A DNA stretch of 61,448 nucleotides, taken from the NCBI RefSeq assembly GCF_019042215.1, contig NZ_JAHQCS010000073.1, positions 1-61,448 of the forward strand, written 5' to 3'. A program made the position numbers and the translations under genes. The DNA is from Evansella tamaricis (lineage in GTDB: Bacteria; Bacillota; Bacilli; Bacillales; Salisediminibacteriaceae). This document shows, piece after piece, positions 8,036 through 17,050 of the stretch; positions within the stretch are counted from its first letter, which is position 1, and every line of letters begins with the position of its first letter. Below the pieces are notes generated by a model. The model made no database searches and was not told where the DNA came from. It saw nothing but the letters and a program-made list of their open reading frames with translations.

Positions 8036-8728
8036 TTATCGAATAGAAGGTGTTATATAAGCCATATTTCCTGTAACAAGTAAAAGTCCAAGAATAACAA
8101 GCAGTATCCCACTGAGGATAGAAAGGGTTTTAATATGCTTCTGTAGAAACTTCAAAAATTTCAAGCTCGAAGTACTGATTGCCCCAATGGTGATAAATGG
8201 TAACCCTAATCCTAACCCATAAACAAAAAGCAAAGTCCCCCCTCTGATGACAGTTTCTGAGTCTGAGGCAAGGATAAGAATTGAACTGAGCATAGGACCA
8301 ATACACGGCGTCCAGCCAAAACCGAAGGCCATTCCCATAAGGGCAACACTAACTATCCCCCCTTTTCTTTGAAAAAAACGTTGAAACCGAATTTCTCGCT
8401 GGAAAAGTTTAATATTTAAAAATCCTAACAAATGTAAACCGAATAGAATGACAACAAAACCTAGAAACTGAGATAAAAAGGTGGAGAAGGCAGGGGTAAA
8501 CAAGGAACCAATAGCCGTTGCTCCCATTCCTATTAATAGTAAAGGTATGATTAATCCCACAACAAAGGCGAAGGACCTAGGCATAATTTTAAACCTCTCC
8601 GCCTTTGCATGGGACAATTCAGTGACGGATAACCCAGTAATAACCGCCATATAGCTAGGGATTAATGGAAGGATACATGCAGATGCAAAGGAAAGGAATC
8701 CTGCGGCAAACGCAAACCAGATATCCAT
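8036..8728 (-). CDS. ccdA: CcdA-type thiol-disulfide membrane transporter
   Basis: A 230-residue protein with six membrane helices of the CcdA/DsbD-beta family, which passes electrons from cytoplasmic thioredoxin to extracytoplasmic redox proteins. Two conserved helix-borne cysteines are visible, in SACILPLIP (helix 1) and GWTPCIGP (helix 4). It is translationally coupled to the upstream redoxin: the redoxin TGA and the ccdA ATG overlap as TGATG. The operon therefore provides both the reductase channel and its substrate thioredoxin. Bacillus CcdA functions in cytochrome c maturation and sporulation; which role applies here is inferred from the partner. Confidence 0.93.
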   Translation of the reverse strand: MDIWFAFAAGFLSFASACILPLIPSYMAVITGLSVTELSHAKAERFKIMPRSFAFVVGLIIPLLLIGMGATAIGSLFTPAFSTFLSQFLGFVVILFGLHLLGFLNIKLFQREIRFQRFFQRKGGIVSVALMGMAFGFGWTPCIGPMLSSILILASDSETVIRGGTLLFVYGLGLGLPFITIGAISTSSLKFLKFLQKHIKTLSILSGILLVILGLLLVTGNMAYITPSIR

Positions 8729-9246
8729 CAGGAAGGGTCTCCTGAATGATAATTTTCATAGGCATCTTCGTATCTCCGTCCCAACTCTTCTCCCGTTCCA
8801 ATAATGTATGGATAAACCCCTAGTTCGTTTCCTTCCTCATCGAAAAAGACATAGGTTGGTGATACGGAAACCCCATAATAATTTGCAAGGTTTCGATCTA
8901 AGTCCACACCCCAAAGATGAGAGGCTTCATATTCATTGACAAACTTATCAAGAATTTCCCTTTCTCTCCCATAGAAAACAACAGTAATGACTTCAATTTC
9001 ATCTTGTTCGTGAATAAATTCTTGAATGAATGGCATGGAATAACTGCAGCATTCACATGGTACTGCTACAAACTGAAGGATGGTTTTCTTTTGACCAATA
9101 TACTGATCCAGTTGAATAGGTTCCTCCTCTGTTAAGCGTTCTACTTGAGTGATGTCACCAGGTTCGCTCTCAGTAAAGAATGAAAAGGCGGTGTAACCCA
9201 TTCCAGCTAAAATAAAGATAATAAACACAATTCCGATCTTATTCAA
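8728..9246 (-). CDS. Membrane-anchored thioredoxin-like protein with a Cys-x-Cys-Cys motif
   Basis: A 172-residue extracytoplasmic redoxin. An N-terminal helix (about 4-22) anchors it, followed by an acidic linker and a thioredoxin fold with the cis-proline strand VSPTYVFFDEEG. Where a CxxC motif is expected, the sequence reads VPCECCSYSMP, three cysteines in four residues. The start is TTG at 9246 because GGGGGGAG lies 6-8 bases upstream; an ATG nine codons earlier has no ribosome site. It precedes and overlaps ccdA, so CcdA is its probable reductant. Substrate is unknown; the divergent YtkA-like lipoprotein hints at metal or cytochrome oxidase assembly. Confidence 0.85.
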   Translation of the reverse strand: MNKIGIVFIIFILAGMGYTAFSFFTESEPGDITQVERLTEEEPIQLDQYIGQKKTILQFVAVPCECCSYSMPFIQEFIHEQDEIEVITVVFYGREREILDKFVNEYEASHLWGVDLDRNLANYYGVSVSPTYVFFDEEGNELGVYPYIIGTGEELGRRYEDAYENYHSGDPS

Positions 9247-9347
9247 TGCTTTCTCCCCCCACAAGAGATACATGATTAATGCTTTTGAAAACGACTTTCA
9301 TTATAATAAACATAAGTAAATAATAACGAATTTGAGGGGAGTTAAGG

Positions 9348-9782
9348 ATGAGAAAGATAGTCTATTTGATGACAATTTGTATAGTGTCAATTCTTGGCTG
9401 CAGTGGGGAAGAAAATTTGAATGATTATAACGTTTTGCTAGAAAACGAGGGGAATACTTATCAAACAGGTGAGTTTATCCCGTTAAAGGTAATCGTTGAG
9501 GATCCGTCAGGGGAACCGGTGTCTGTCGATGATATCTTTTTGTATATGAACATGGAAAGGATGAATCATCCTATGCAAGGAACAATGGAAGAACAGGACC
9601 AAGGGATGTACATCATTGAACTTCCCCTTGCCATGGGCGGAGAATGGTATGTGGATGTACTTATAAAGGATGGAAAAAAAGAGCGGGAAGAACGATTTTA
9701 CATACATGGCGAAGGGGAAATGGTAATGGAGTATATGATGGGATATAACAAAGATGAGGAAAGGAAAAGTAGCAGTGAATAG
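9348..9782 (+). CDS. YtkA/FixH-like lipoprotein
   Basis: A 144-residue secreted lipoprotein with signal peptide and lipobox ILGC (Cys at residue 18). The body is an immunoglobulin-like YtkA/FixH-type domain containing MNMERMNHPM and the family segment MGGEWYVDVLI. Met and His clusters (MNMERMNHPMQGTM and the tail GEMVMEYMMGYN) recall copper-associated members of this group. It diverges from the redoxin-ccdA operon with about 100 bases between starts. A role in metal delivery to a respiratory oxidase is inference. The ATG follows GAGGGGAG. Confidence 0.8.
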   Translation: MRKIVYLMTICIVSILGCSGEENLNDYNVLLENEGNTYQTGEFIPLKVIVEDPSGEPVSVDDIFLYMNMERMNHPMQGTMEEQDQGMYIIELPLAMGGEWYVDVLIKDGKKEREERFYIHGEGEMVMEYMMGYNKDEERKSSSE

Positions 9783-9836
9783 ACTTTGAATTATTAAGCT
9801 GACCGATTAGTTTTAGTAAGAAAGGAAGGTATCGAA

Positions 9837-10436
9837 ATGGCAAATCATTTAGTGATATATATGCATCCCACTGAGGATAGTTTTAATGGAGCACTCTTGA
9901 ATTCTTATACAAAAACATTAGAAGAACAGGGAGACCATGTTGTTATTAGATCCCTCAGTGCACAAAACTTCCGTTCAGAGCTGTCTCATGAAGAGTACAA
10001 GGATAGTCTTAATGGTATATTTTCACCGGATGTGCGAAAAGAGCACGAATATTTGCTCCAAGCAGATTATATTACCTTTTTATTTCCCTTTTGGTGGACC
10101 GGTTTTCCTGCTGTTGGCAAAGGATATATTGACCGAGTTTTTTCTTATGGTGTTGCTTATGAACTTGATGGGGAAGATCCGATACCCCTATTAAATGGAA
10201 AAAAAGCTGTACTTATTATCACCTCAGGGACGCCTGAAAATGAAATGAAAGAAATGAAGATATACTCTAATTTTCTAGAGCTTGTGGATAAATCCATTTT
10301 TCAATTTTGTGGTTTGGAACTTATCAAAACAGTTTATTTTGGAAATGTCATTCAATGTGGGAATGAAAACCGAACAAAAATGCTGGAGGAAGTAAGTAAA
10401 GTAGCAAAAAAAATAAATGAATGCAGTTCAGATTGA
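9837..10436 (+). CDS. NAD(P)H oxidoreductase, flavodoxin-like fold (KefF/MdaB group)
   Basis: A 199-residue cytoplasmic flavoprotein of the flavodoxin-like NAD(P)H:quinone oxidoreductase family. The N terminus HPTEDSFNGAL matches the FMN-phosphate loop, the middle FPFWWTGFPAVGKGYIDRVFSYGVAY is the family core including the tryptophans that contact flavin, and LIITSGTPE is the third loop. Such enzymes reduce quinones or electrophiles by two electrons. Length is normal. A GAAAGGAAGG ribosome site precedes the ATG. It converges on the EamA gene, sharing a terminator. The physiological substrate is not evident. Confidence 0.92.
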   Translation: MANHLVIYMHPTEDSFNGALLNSYTKTLEEQGDHVVIRSLSAQNFRSELSHEEYKDSLNGIFSPDVRKEHEYLLQADYITFLFPFWWTGFPAVGKGYIDRVFSYGVAYELDGEDPIPLLNGKKAVLIITSGTPENEMKEMKIYSNFLELVDKSIFQFCGLELIKTVYFGNVIQCGNENRTKMLEEVSKVAKKINECSSD

Positions 10437-10446
10437 ACATAGGTAA

Positions 10447-10485
10447 GGAGGACAGTTGTCTACAGATTTAACTGTACTGTCCTCC
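10447..10485. terminator. Bidirectional terminator between oxidoreductase and EamA genes
   Basis: Arms GGAGGACAGT and ACTGTCCTCC are perfectly complementary and lie between convergent genes. Confidence 0.75.
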
Positions 10486-10495
10486 AATATTAATC

Positions 10496-11434
10496 CTATC
10501 CTGTACTCCTATGATTTGTCACTGAATTTCCTTCAAAAGTAACCTTCTTTTTCTTCAGAATCCTTCTGCCACCCATATTAATAAACATCACCCCTGAGAG
10601 GATAAATATAATCCCTAAAAATTGGAATGTAGTAAGGATGTCCTGAAAAATAAATACTCCAATAAGTGTTGCCACCACAGGTTCAATAGTAGAAGCAATA
10701 GAAGCTTTGCTCGATTCCACTTGATGGAGTCCACGAGTATACAATAAATAAGCAAACACGGTAGGAATAACCCCTAGACCAAGACTAATCCACAAAGCAT
10801 CCATATTCCATGGTGCCATTCCCTTTCCAGCGAGCCCGCTAGTAGGAAGGAGGGCAACAGTTGCCACTAGGAATGTATAAGTAGTGGTCGTCAATGAAGA
10901 ATAGGAGGATAAGGCTACTTTGCCAAAAATACTGTAAAGAGCATATCCAAACCCAGAACCTAATCCTACTAGTATCCCATATAATGAAAGATTTGCCGTA
11001 TTTAACGGGAACAATTGAATGACTAGAATACATCCTAAAAATGTTGTGAAAAGTGCAACCATTTTTTGAGGTGTAAATAATTCTTTAAAAAAGATTCGGG
11101 AAAGGATGGTCACAAATGCAGGTCCTGTATAAAGTAAAACAGCAGCAATGGACAGATTCATTTCCTGGATAGCTGTGAAATAGGCCCAATTAAAAAAGAC
11201 AATACTGCAAATACCCGTTCCTAAAAAGAAGGGGAGATGCCTCCATTTAATGATTAGTGCATCTTTGTTTTTTATTAGAACATAGAGCATTAGTGCAACA
11301 AATGCAACGGTTACCCTTATAGTAACTACTTCAATAGGGCTAAATCCTAAATCATATAACCCCTGGACAAATAAGCCTATTGTTCCCCACAAAGCAGCAC
11401 CTAAAATAATCATAAGAAATGCTATTCGATACAC
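10496..11434 (-). CDS. EamA/DMT family permease
   Basis: A 312-residue inner membrane transporter with ten predicted helices arranged as two EamA repeats (about 5-140 and 150-290), the drug/metabolite transporter fold. Typical segments are AALWGTIGLF near the start and the repeat-2 closing helix IASTIEPVVATLIGVFIFQD, the family signature. Members export amino acids or metabolites; the substrate here is not predictable. Its neighbours upstream (radical SAM, GNAT) have no obvious link. The C terminus after helix ten is short and basic. Confidence 0.9.
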   Translation of the reverse strand: MYRIAFLMIILGAALWGTIGLFVQGLYDLGFSPIEVVTIRVTVAFVALMLYVLIKNKDALIIKWRHLPFFLGTGICSIVFFNWAYFTAIQEMNLSIAAVLLYTGPAFVTILSRIFFKELFTPQKMVALFTTFLGCILVIQLFPLNTANLSLYGILVGLGSGFGYALYSIFGKVALSSYSSLTTTTYTFLVATVALLPTSGLAGKGMAPWNMDALWISLGLGVIPTVFAYLLYTRGLHQVESSKASIASTIEPVVATLIGVFIFQDILTTFQFLGIIFILSGVMFINMGGRRILKKKKVTFEGNSVTNHRSTG

Positions 11435-11493
11435 AAGTAATCTCCCCCATTCGATCTAATTCATTTCGTTGCACGTTAAATCAGTAACACCAG

Positions 11494-13200
11494 TTATGGT
11501 GATACTGTATAAAACGCTTTCTCTTTCTGATTGGGATTGTAGTTTACAACAAATAAGTAATTCCCCTTTATCACTTGTTTTTCCTCTATGAACTTCGTAG
11601 CATCAAAAGGGACTTCCTCTACAACAAGGTGCTTACTAACTGTTTTATTAGACATAAATGCTTCTAATTTATGCGAGCGGAGATAGTTTAATTCATGTTT
11701 TGAGAGACTAGGATCCCACCACTTTTTCCGCGGCTTTTGTTTGTAATGAAGTAAATAGTCCACCTTCATTAAGCCTTCAATCACATCCATCTGACCAATG
11801 CCGTCAGCTACTAAAAACTCCTTGAGGCGGAGGAACAAATCTTCGAATTGATGCCCAATTTTCCCCCAGCCATGTATATCCCAATAATCCCCGAACCGTT
11901 GAAAAAAATCGAAAGGTGTTTCAAAAACATGATCAATTAAATATTCCACGGTATAGTCAAGTCGATGATCATTCCAGAATTTTTCTAGAATATCCTCTGC
12001 CCGTTTGATTCGTGTTAATTCATCAAATGTCAGGACGTTATTGGAAAGAATTTCATAAGGTGCATGATCCATATACTTATACTTATATTTATCTGCCATT
12101 GCACGCATCCCAGTTCCACGAAGCATCTTTAGAAAGCCAAGTTGGAGTTCCTCAGGTCTTAATGCGAATACATCATTAAATGTCTTTTTAAAGGAATTAT
12201 AATCCTCTTCGGGAAGGCCGGCGATAAGATCTAAATGCTGATCAATTTTCTTCCCTTCCTTTACCATAGTTACCGTTCTTGCCAGTTTACTAAAGTTTTG
12301 ACGGCGTTTAACAAGATCATTGGTTAAATCATTAGTGGACTGAACCCCAATTTCAAAACGAAATATTCCCTTTGGAGCATTCTTGTTAAGGAAATCCAGT
12401 ACTTCTGGACGCATGATATCTGCTGTAATTTCAAATTGAAACTCGCAACCACCGTGATTATCAATAAGAAATTGAAATATTTCCAACGCATAATCCCTCT
12501 TAATATTAAAGGTTCGGTCAATAAATTTTATCAACTTCGCACCGCTATTTATCAAGAAGAGTAAATCAGATTTCACTTTTTCAATATCATAATAGCGTAC
12601 CCCTACCTCAATGGAGGATAAGCAAAATTGGCATTGGAACGGGCACCCCCGGCTTGTCTCAAAATAAATAACTCTATTTCCAAGGGAGGCAAGATCCTCT
12701 TTAAAACGATAAGGGGTAGGAATTTTGGTAATATCAAGGTTTGGTCTAGGAGGGGTCATTGTGACATTATCCCCTTCCCGGAAGCCTAAGCCTGCAATGT
12801 GGTTATATTTATGATCGGTTTCAATCTGATGTAGAAGTTGTTTAAACGTTTCTTCCCCTTCTCCCTTTACGATGAAATCAACTTCCGGCACACGCTTTAA
12901 CCAATATTCTGTATCATAAGATACTTCTGGACCACCCAATACAATTTTTGTATGAGGTAAAACTTTTTTTAACATTTTCACAATTTGAATCGTTTTTTCA
13001 ATATTCCATATATAACAACTAAACCCAATGACATCAGGTTTTCTTACATACAAATCAGAAACGACGTTTAAGTCCGGGTCTTTAATCGTATATTCAACCA
13101 TGTCAACGTCATATTCCGGTGCAGAGTAACTTTTCAATAGCCTCAACGCAAGGCATGTATGGATATATTTTGCATTTAATGTGGTAACAACAATGTTCAA
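11494..13200 (-). CDS. B12-binding-domain radical SAM protein (DUF4080)
   Basis: A 568-residue protein with an N-terminal Rossmann-like cobalamin-binding region (about 1-140, with GFSCYIWN and LGGPEVSYD), a radical SAM barrel carrying the 4Fe-4S motif Cys-x3-Cys-x2-Cys in RGCPFQCQFCLSS, and a C-terminal DUF4080 domain (about 380-560). Proteins of this architecture are widespread in Bacillus but their reaction is unknown. The canonical cobalamin His motif D-x-H is not seen, so B12 binding is uncertain. The start is TTG 13200, seven bases after GGAGGA; the ATG five codons upstream has no ribosome site. Monocistronic. Confidence 0.9.
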   Translation of the reverse strand: MNIVVTTLNAKYIHTCLALRLLKSYSAPEYDVDMVEYTIKDPDLNVVSDLYVRKPDVIGFSCYIWNIEKTIQIVKMLKKVLPHTKIVLGGPEVSYDTEYWLKRVPEVDFIVKGEGEETFKQLLHQIETDHKYNHIAGLGFREGDNVTMTPPRPNLDITKIPTPYRFKEDLASLGNRVIYFETSRGCPFQCQFCLSSIEVGVRYYDIEKVKSDLLFLINSGAKLIKFIDRTFNIKRDYALEIFQFLIDNHGGCEFQFEITADIMRPEVLDFLNKNAPKGIFRFEIGVQSTNDLTNDLVKRRQNFSKLARTVTMVKEGKKIDQHLDLIAGLPEEDYNSFKKTFNDVFALRPEELQLGFLKMLRGTGMRAMADKYKYKYMDHAPYEILSNNVLTFDELTRIKRAEDILEKFWNDHRLDYTVEYLIDHVFETPFDFFQRFGDYWDIHGWGKIGHQFEDLFLRLKEFLVADGIGQMDVIEGLMKVDYLLHYKQKPRKKWWDPSLSKHELNYLRSHKLEAFMSNKTVSKHLVVEEVPFDATKFIEEKQVIKGNYLFVVNYNPNQKEKAFYTVSP

Positions 13201-13274
13201 AGTATGTTCCTCCATTTATAAACGGTTATGGGTTATCATATCATATTTTTTTTATGTTCGAAAAGGGAGGGGAT

Positions 13275-13853
13275 TTAAAATCTATGCAGAGTATGAGCAA
13301 GTTTATTCGTAAATACTCCCATTTGAACTAAATGATCATAGGAGGTATGACTATTTTTTATAGCATTGTATCTCATTCCTTCATTTTCGAATCCTAACTG
13401 ATGATAGAGGGATATGGCATGTTTGTTCGATGCAAGAACCTCTAATTCTACTTTTTCATATCTTCCCTCGTGAAGAACCCAATTTAGAGCTGCCATTATT
13501 AACGCTTTTCCTATTCCTTTGGAGCGATAGTTTTTTTGAACTATTATTCCAAGGATAGCCCGGTGGCTGGTCTTTTTAAGAATTTCTGGTTCAATGGTAA
13601 GAATCCCTACTATTTTATCGTGATGTTCAGCTATCAAATTCAATGTGTCAGGATGACTGAGGAAAGCTTCATTTTTAATCTTTTGCTGTTCTTCTGTCAT
13701 AACAAAATCAGAAACAGTCATAATTAAGCCGTCTTCCTCCTGAATCACTTCCTTAGTTAATGTGTACATTTTCTTTCCGTCATTTGCATTTCCCGGTCGT
13801 ATTTTAATATCTAACCCTTTTGTTTCCATTTTGAAGGGAGTAATTAAGCCCAT
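13275..13853 (-). CDS. GNAT family N-acetyltransferase
   Basis: A 192-residue GNAT protein. The acetyl-CoA pyrophosphate loop is VQKNYRSKGIGKAL (about 111-124), and the C-terminal strand-helix LEVLASNKHAISLYHQLGFENEG is typical of small-molecule acetyltransferases. The first 15 residues precede the fold. TAGGAGG lies upstream of the ATG. The acceptor substrate cannot be inferred. It is separated by 75 bases from the radical SAM gene on the same strand and might be co-transcribed with it. Confidence 0.9.
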   Translation of the reverse strand: MGLITPFKMETKGLDIKIRPGNANDGKKMYTLTKEVIQEEDGLIMTVSDFVMTEEQQKIKNEAFLSHPDTLNLIAEHHDKIVGILTIEPEILKKTSHRAILGIIVQKNYRSKGIGKALIMAALNWVLHEGRYEKVELEVLASNKHAISLYHQLGFENEGMRYNAIKNSHTSYDHLVQMGVFTNKLAHTLHRF

Positions 13854-13988
13854 GATATATACCTCCTAATGAGTACTCTCTCTCAAGATATGAAAACAAG
13901 ATAGGGAATGTTCAGGTAGGAAAGGTTCTAGTTGAACCTAAGAAAGTTAGGCTTGCTCCCGACACGGCGAATATACTGGGAGATTGTC

Positions 13989-14014
13989 ACAATTTTATAG
14001 TGTACTCATACTAT
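13989..14014 (+). promoter_or_regulatory. Possible SigK-type sporulation promoter
   Basis: AC at 13989-13990, a 16-base gap and CATACTAT at 14007-14014 resemble the mother-cell SigK consensus (AC, 16-17 bases, CATANNNTA), missing the last A. It lies 45 bases before a coat-like gene, which fits. Confidence 0.35.
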
Positions 14015-14058
14015 GAATTGAATTTGAAAATAACCTGTAAGAAGAAAGGGGAAGAAGA

Positions 14059-14649
14059 ATGAGTTGTAATTGTCAAAAACCAAAAGGGCAACAGCCTATG
14101 ATACATCAACAGTTCGCCAATCAAATGCCACATGGAGTAATGCCGCAAGAGGGACACGGCCATCCAATGTCCCCAACTAATAACACAATGTATGGAAATC
14201 ATTATGGACATCATCAACATCATCAATATCAACATCCATCTTTAATGCATCCGATGCATGGGCCAGTTAATCCTGGTTTCGCACCACCGAATTACCAAGG
14301 TACAATGCCTCACCAAGGGATTAACGGACATCCCGGACATCCTGGACATATGAATTATGTGCCTGCTGGACCTACTGGAATGCCACCTGCACCAGGAGCA
14401 CCTGCACCAGGAGCAATGATGCCAAATGTACATGGTCAAGAACCTTCTATATCACAGGGGCACTACATGCACTCTAGCCAAGGGCATCCAATGAACCAAC
14501 AAGGATACCCTGTTCAACCGTTACCATATGGCCAGGAGTCACAAGTTAATGAAATGACACCTCAGGGTGAATCGAGTTACCCAACCTATGGAACACCTGA
14601 GATCCAACAAACAGGATATATGCCAATGGATGACGGAGATTTCGATTAA
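14059..14649 (+). CDS. Low-complexity His/Pro/Gly/Met-rich protein, likely spore coat
   Basis: A 196-residue low-complexity protein rich in His, Pro, Gly, Met, Gln and Tyr. It starts MSCNCQKPKG, continues with a histidine-dense stretch (HYGHHQHHQYQHP, about 48-60), a collagen-like GHPGHPGH and GAPAPGA zone, and ends in acidic MDDGDFD. There is no signal peptide or membrane helix. Such composition is typical of Bacillus coat or crust proteins and could bind metal. A SigK-like promoter supports mother-cell expression. GAAAGGGGAAG precedes the ATG, and a strong terminator follows. No sequence family was recognised, so the coat role is inference. Confidence 0.75.
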   Translation: MSCNCQKPKGQQPMIHQQFANQMPHGVMPQEGHGHPMSPTNNTMYGNHYGHHQHHQYQHPSLMHPMHGPVNPGFAPPNYQGTMPHQGINGHPGHPGHMNYVPAGPTGMPPAPGAPAPGAMMPNVHGQEPSISQGHYMHSSQGHPMNQQGYPVQPLPYGQESQVNEMTPQGESSYPTYGTPEIQQTGYMPMDDGDFD

Positions 14650-14656
14650 AAAAAAG

Positions 14657-14690
14657 AAAGTGTCTCAAATTAAAATGAGACACTTTTTTT
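14657..14690. terminator. Bidirectional terminator after the coat-like gene
   Basis: Arms AAAGTGTCTCA/TGAGACACTTT with T runs on both sides separate the coat-like gene from the convergent lipoprotein gene. Confidence 0.9.
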
Positions 14691-14707
14691 ATGAATGAAA
14701 AAAACAA

Positions 14708-15469
14708 TTACTCTATAGGGATGATAAAAGAAAATCTCCATTCAGGGAGATCCACCGTTGTACGATGAATGATTATGTCAGATGGGGTAGATAGGGAAGT
14801 GGAAAACTCTAATTCGACAGTTAATGTTTTCGCATCAAATCTAGTGAACAAAGGGTACACTTCTAAACCATCTATCAAGTGCTTAAATGAATATTGGATT
14901 CTTTTTCCTGCCTCGGGATGTTGGTCTTCCATAGTAAATGTGAGAACGTTACCATCAATTGTTACATCTTTAAGAATTATATCTCCTGTATTAATATTAT
15001 CCATTCTTTCATCAGTCAAGGAAAATGGATAACCATGCCGATAAAGGGATGGAGTTATATAAAGAGGCAATTGTAAAAAGTGCTGTTTTTCCTTCTGATG
15101 GGTACCGGGATTTAAAACAATCTCTATATACCCCTCATAGGGTAAAGTGTTAGGATCATCAGTGAGTTTTTCCACTGATTTAATTTGATAAGGAACATCA
15201 TTTTGGTCAAAGACAAATGATGGCCAATGAATATCATAATCATTAAGAAGCAGGGGAGTTTCATCTAAATGTGATAACTTGAATTGAAGTGTAATTTCCA
15301 TGTCTGTTATTTTAGACTCTATAAATTCTATTGATAAGGGATACTTTTCTAATTTTTCATAAACAGGAAGTGGTATTTCTTGGCTAGTATTAGTAAACGA
15401 AGACTCTGCTTGACAACCTGGTTGAAATAATAAAAGTATGACAATAAAAAATAAAAACCTCTTTTCCAA
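14708..15469 (-). CDS. Hypothetical lipoprotein
   Basis: A 253-residue protein with signal peptide (about 1-18) and lipobox FQPGC. The mature part is predicted beta-rich and resembles two immunoglobulin-like halves (strands around IEFIESKITDMEITLQFKLS and DVTIDGNVLTFTMEDQ), suggesting an extracytoplasmic sensor or structural lipoprotein. No known domain was recognised. The start is TTG with AAAGGGGG upstream. The gene is monocistronic between two convergent or tandem terminators. Function unknown. Confidence 0.8.
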   Translation of the reverse strand: MEKRFLFFIVILLLFQPGCQAESSFTNTSQEIPLPVYEKLEKYPLSIEFIESKITDMEITLQFKLSHLDETPLLLNDYDIHWPSFVFDQNDVPYQIKSVEKLTDDPNTLPYEGYIEIVLNPGTHQKEKQHFLQLPLYITPSLYRHGYPFSLTDERMDNINTGDIILKDVTIDGNVLTFTMEDQHPEAGKRIQYSFKHLIDGLEVYPLFTRFDAKTLTVELEFSTSLSTPSDIIIHRTTVDLPEWRFSFIIPIE

Positions 15470-15615
15470 GTTGAATCCCCCTTTAATAAAACTACAACAT
15501 CTATTTTACAAAAAAAAGAGAAGGACCGAATCAATAAATATATTTAGAAATGATGGTACTTTTCTATTATAAAAGGATTGCTGGAAGTATCGTAAAAGTA
15601 GTGAATAGAATGGTA

Positions 15616-15648
15616 AAACCCCACTTTTAGAATACCAAAGTGGGGTTT
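15616..15648 (-). terminator. Terminator of the KamA-family gene
   Basis: Perfect 12-bp arms AAACCCCACTTT/AAAGTGGGGTTT, 22 bases after the stop codon on the minus strand. Confidence 0.8.
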
Positions 15649-15669
15649 GAATACCAAAAAAATGGGCTT

Positions 15670-16836
15670 TTATACTGTAAGTGTCTTTTCCTCTTTAATT
15701 TTTTCATTAGCACCTATGAAAGTGTCTAATTTTTTCTTTGGAGGAGTCCAATATTGCTCGTTGCCCGGTAAATCATCAAACCAAGCAGCATCTTTAGGAC
15801 AGTCTAATACCATAAATTTACCGTAATTGTTATCACGAGACTGATGATATTTTAAGTATGCTTTTCCATCTTCAATAGCAAGTATTTCAATTTTACCAGA
15901 AGTATGGCTCATGGATAAGCGTACACGTTTCCCTAACCCGGAAGTCATTGCCTTAGCTTGTTCTACGGCATTATATGCTTCCTCTAGAGATAAGACGAAG
16001 TCGTTGTTACCGGCAACAGGTCTGTTTATAAAGAAGTAATAAGGTGTAACTCCAGCCCAAGACAGTTTATCTAACAGTTCCCCAAGCACTTTCGGATCAT
16101 CATTAATTCCTTTTAAAACAGGAGTTTGGTTAACTACAATTGCCCCTGCTTTGTGAAGTGCATCAAATCCCTTTTTGGCTTCCTCCGTAATTTCTACAGG
16201 ATGGTTAATATGTGCCATTACATAGATCCTCTGCTCTGGTGTTGAGAACTCGTTGATTAACTTTAACAATTCTTCATCTTCATAAATTCTCATAGGGTTA
16301 AATACTGGCATTTTAGATCCGAGACGAATAATTTTCACATGTGGAATTTCCCGCAATTGTTCAATGATCAGTCGCAATTTTTTAGTGGCGAGTATAAGAG
16401 AATCTCCCCCTGTTAATAGAACATTATTAATTTCAGGGTGATTTTTAATGTACTCAATACCTGGTTGAACATCTGACATGGCTTCTTTTATGTCGTTTCG
16501 GAATAGCCTTTTACGGAAGCAATAACGACAATAAGCCCCACAAACTTCAGATACAATTAAAAGTGCTGTTGTACCATACTTGTGCTGACATCCTTCAGCA
16601 GCATAGTTTGTGTCTTCATCGGAAGCATCCCAGCGACCATATTCAGCTAATTCACCTTCGTTTGGTATGATTAGTTTCTTAATTGGGTCGTTCGGATTAT
16701 TCCAATCAATTAGACTCAAATAGTAATCGTTTACACGAAAAACGAATTTTTCTGTGATTTTCTTTAACTTTGCGCGCTCTTCTTCTGGAATCTGCGTTAT
16801 TTTATCAATATTCATGATGTATTTTGGTTGCGCCAT
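15670..16836 (-). CDS. KamA-family radical SAM/PLP aminomutase, lysine specificity doubtful
   Basis: A 388-residue cytoplasmic protein of the lysine 2,3-aminomutase family. The 4Fe-4S motif is Cys99-x3-Cys103-x2-Cys106 (CGAYCRYC) and the PLP lysine is probably Lys315 (SHTSGKIE). In clostridial lysine aminomutase, two aspartates (293 and 330) hold the substrate epsilon-amino group; aligning by eye, those places hold Asn271 (FFINRP) and a serine near 308. It also lacks the long C-terminal zinc region. The substrate may therefore not be lysine. ATG 16836 is preferred (GGAGGGTGAT upstream). It diverges from the class III aminotransferase and shares operator-like boxes with it. Confidence 0.88.
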   Translation of the reverse strand: MAQPKYIMNIDKITQIPEEERAKLKKITEKFVFRVNDYYLSLIDWNNPNDPIKKLIIPNEGELAEYGRWDASDEDTNYAAEGCQHKYGTTALLIVSEVCGAYCRYCFRKRLFRNDIKEAMSDVQPGIEYIKNHPEINNVLLTGGDSLILATKKLRLIIEQLREIPHVKIIRLGSKMPVFNPMRIYEDEELLKLINEFSTPEQRIYVMAHINHPVEITEEAKKGFDALHKAGAIVVNQTPVLKGINDDPKVLGELLDKLSWAGVTPYYFFINRPVAGNNDFVLSLEEAYNAVEQAKAMTSGLGKRVRLSMSHTSGKIEILAIEDGKAYLKYHQSRDNNYGKFMVLDCPKDAAWFDDLPGNEQYWTPPKKKLDTFIGANEKIKEEKTLTV

Positions 16837-16940
16837 CCTTATCACCCTCCAAGTATTAGATTAATAGTTTCCTGTTTATTATAAACGTAATCCTTATATT
16901 AGGTCAAAAACGGAAGAAAACATCTATTTTTTAAAAGGAA

Positions 16941-16956
16941 TGAAATATTTCCTTCA
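16941..16956. promoter_or_regulatory. Operator-like box 1 in the mutase/aminotransferase promoter region
   Basis: TGAAATATTTCCTTCA has TGAA/TTCA ends and an inner palindrome GAAATATTTC. A near-identical 16-mer lies 110 bases away. Proposed binding site of the neighbouring RpiR regulator, by inference only. Confidence 0.45.
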
Positions 16957-17050
16957 GTTTTCTCACTCTTATTTTATTTTTTTCATTTCAATTTATTTTA
17001 TTGAATTTAATGACAAATGCCCTTCACAGACAAGCGAAGATATCATAAAA

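Noticed and set aside
15670-16836. N-acetyl-beta-lysine osmolyte synthesis (ablA/ablB)
   Set aside because: No ablB-type acetyltransferase adjoins the KamA-like gene, and the lysine-recognition aspartates appear absent.
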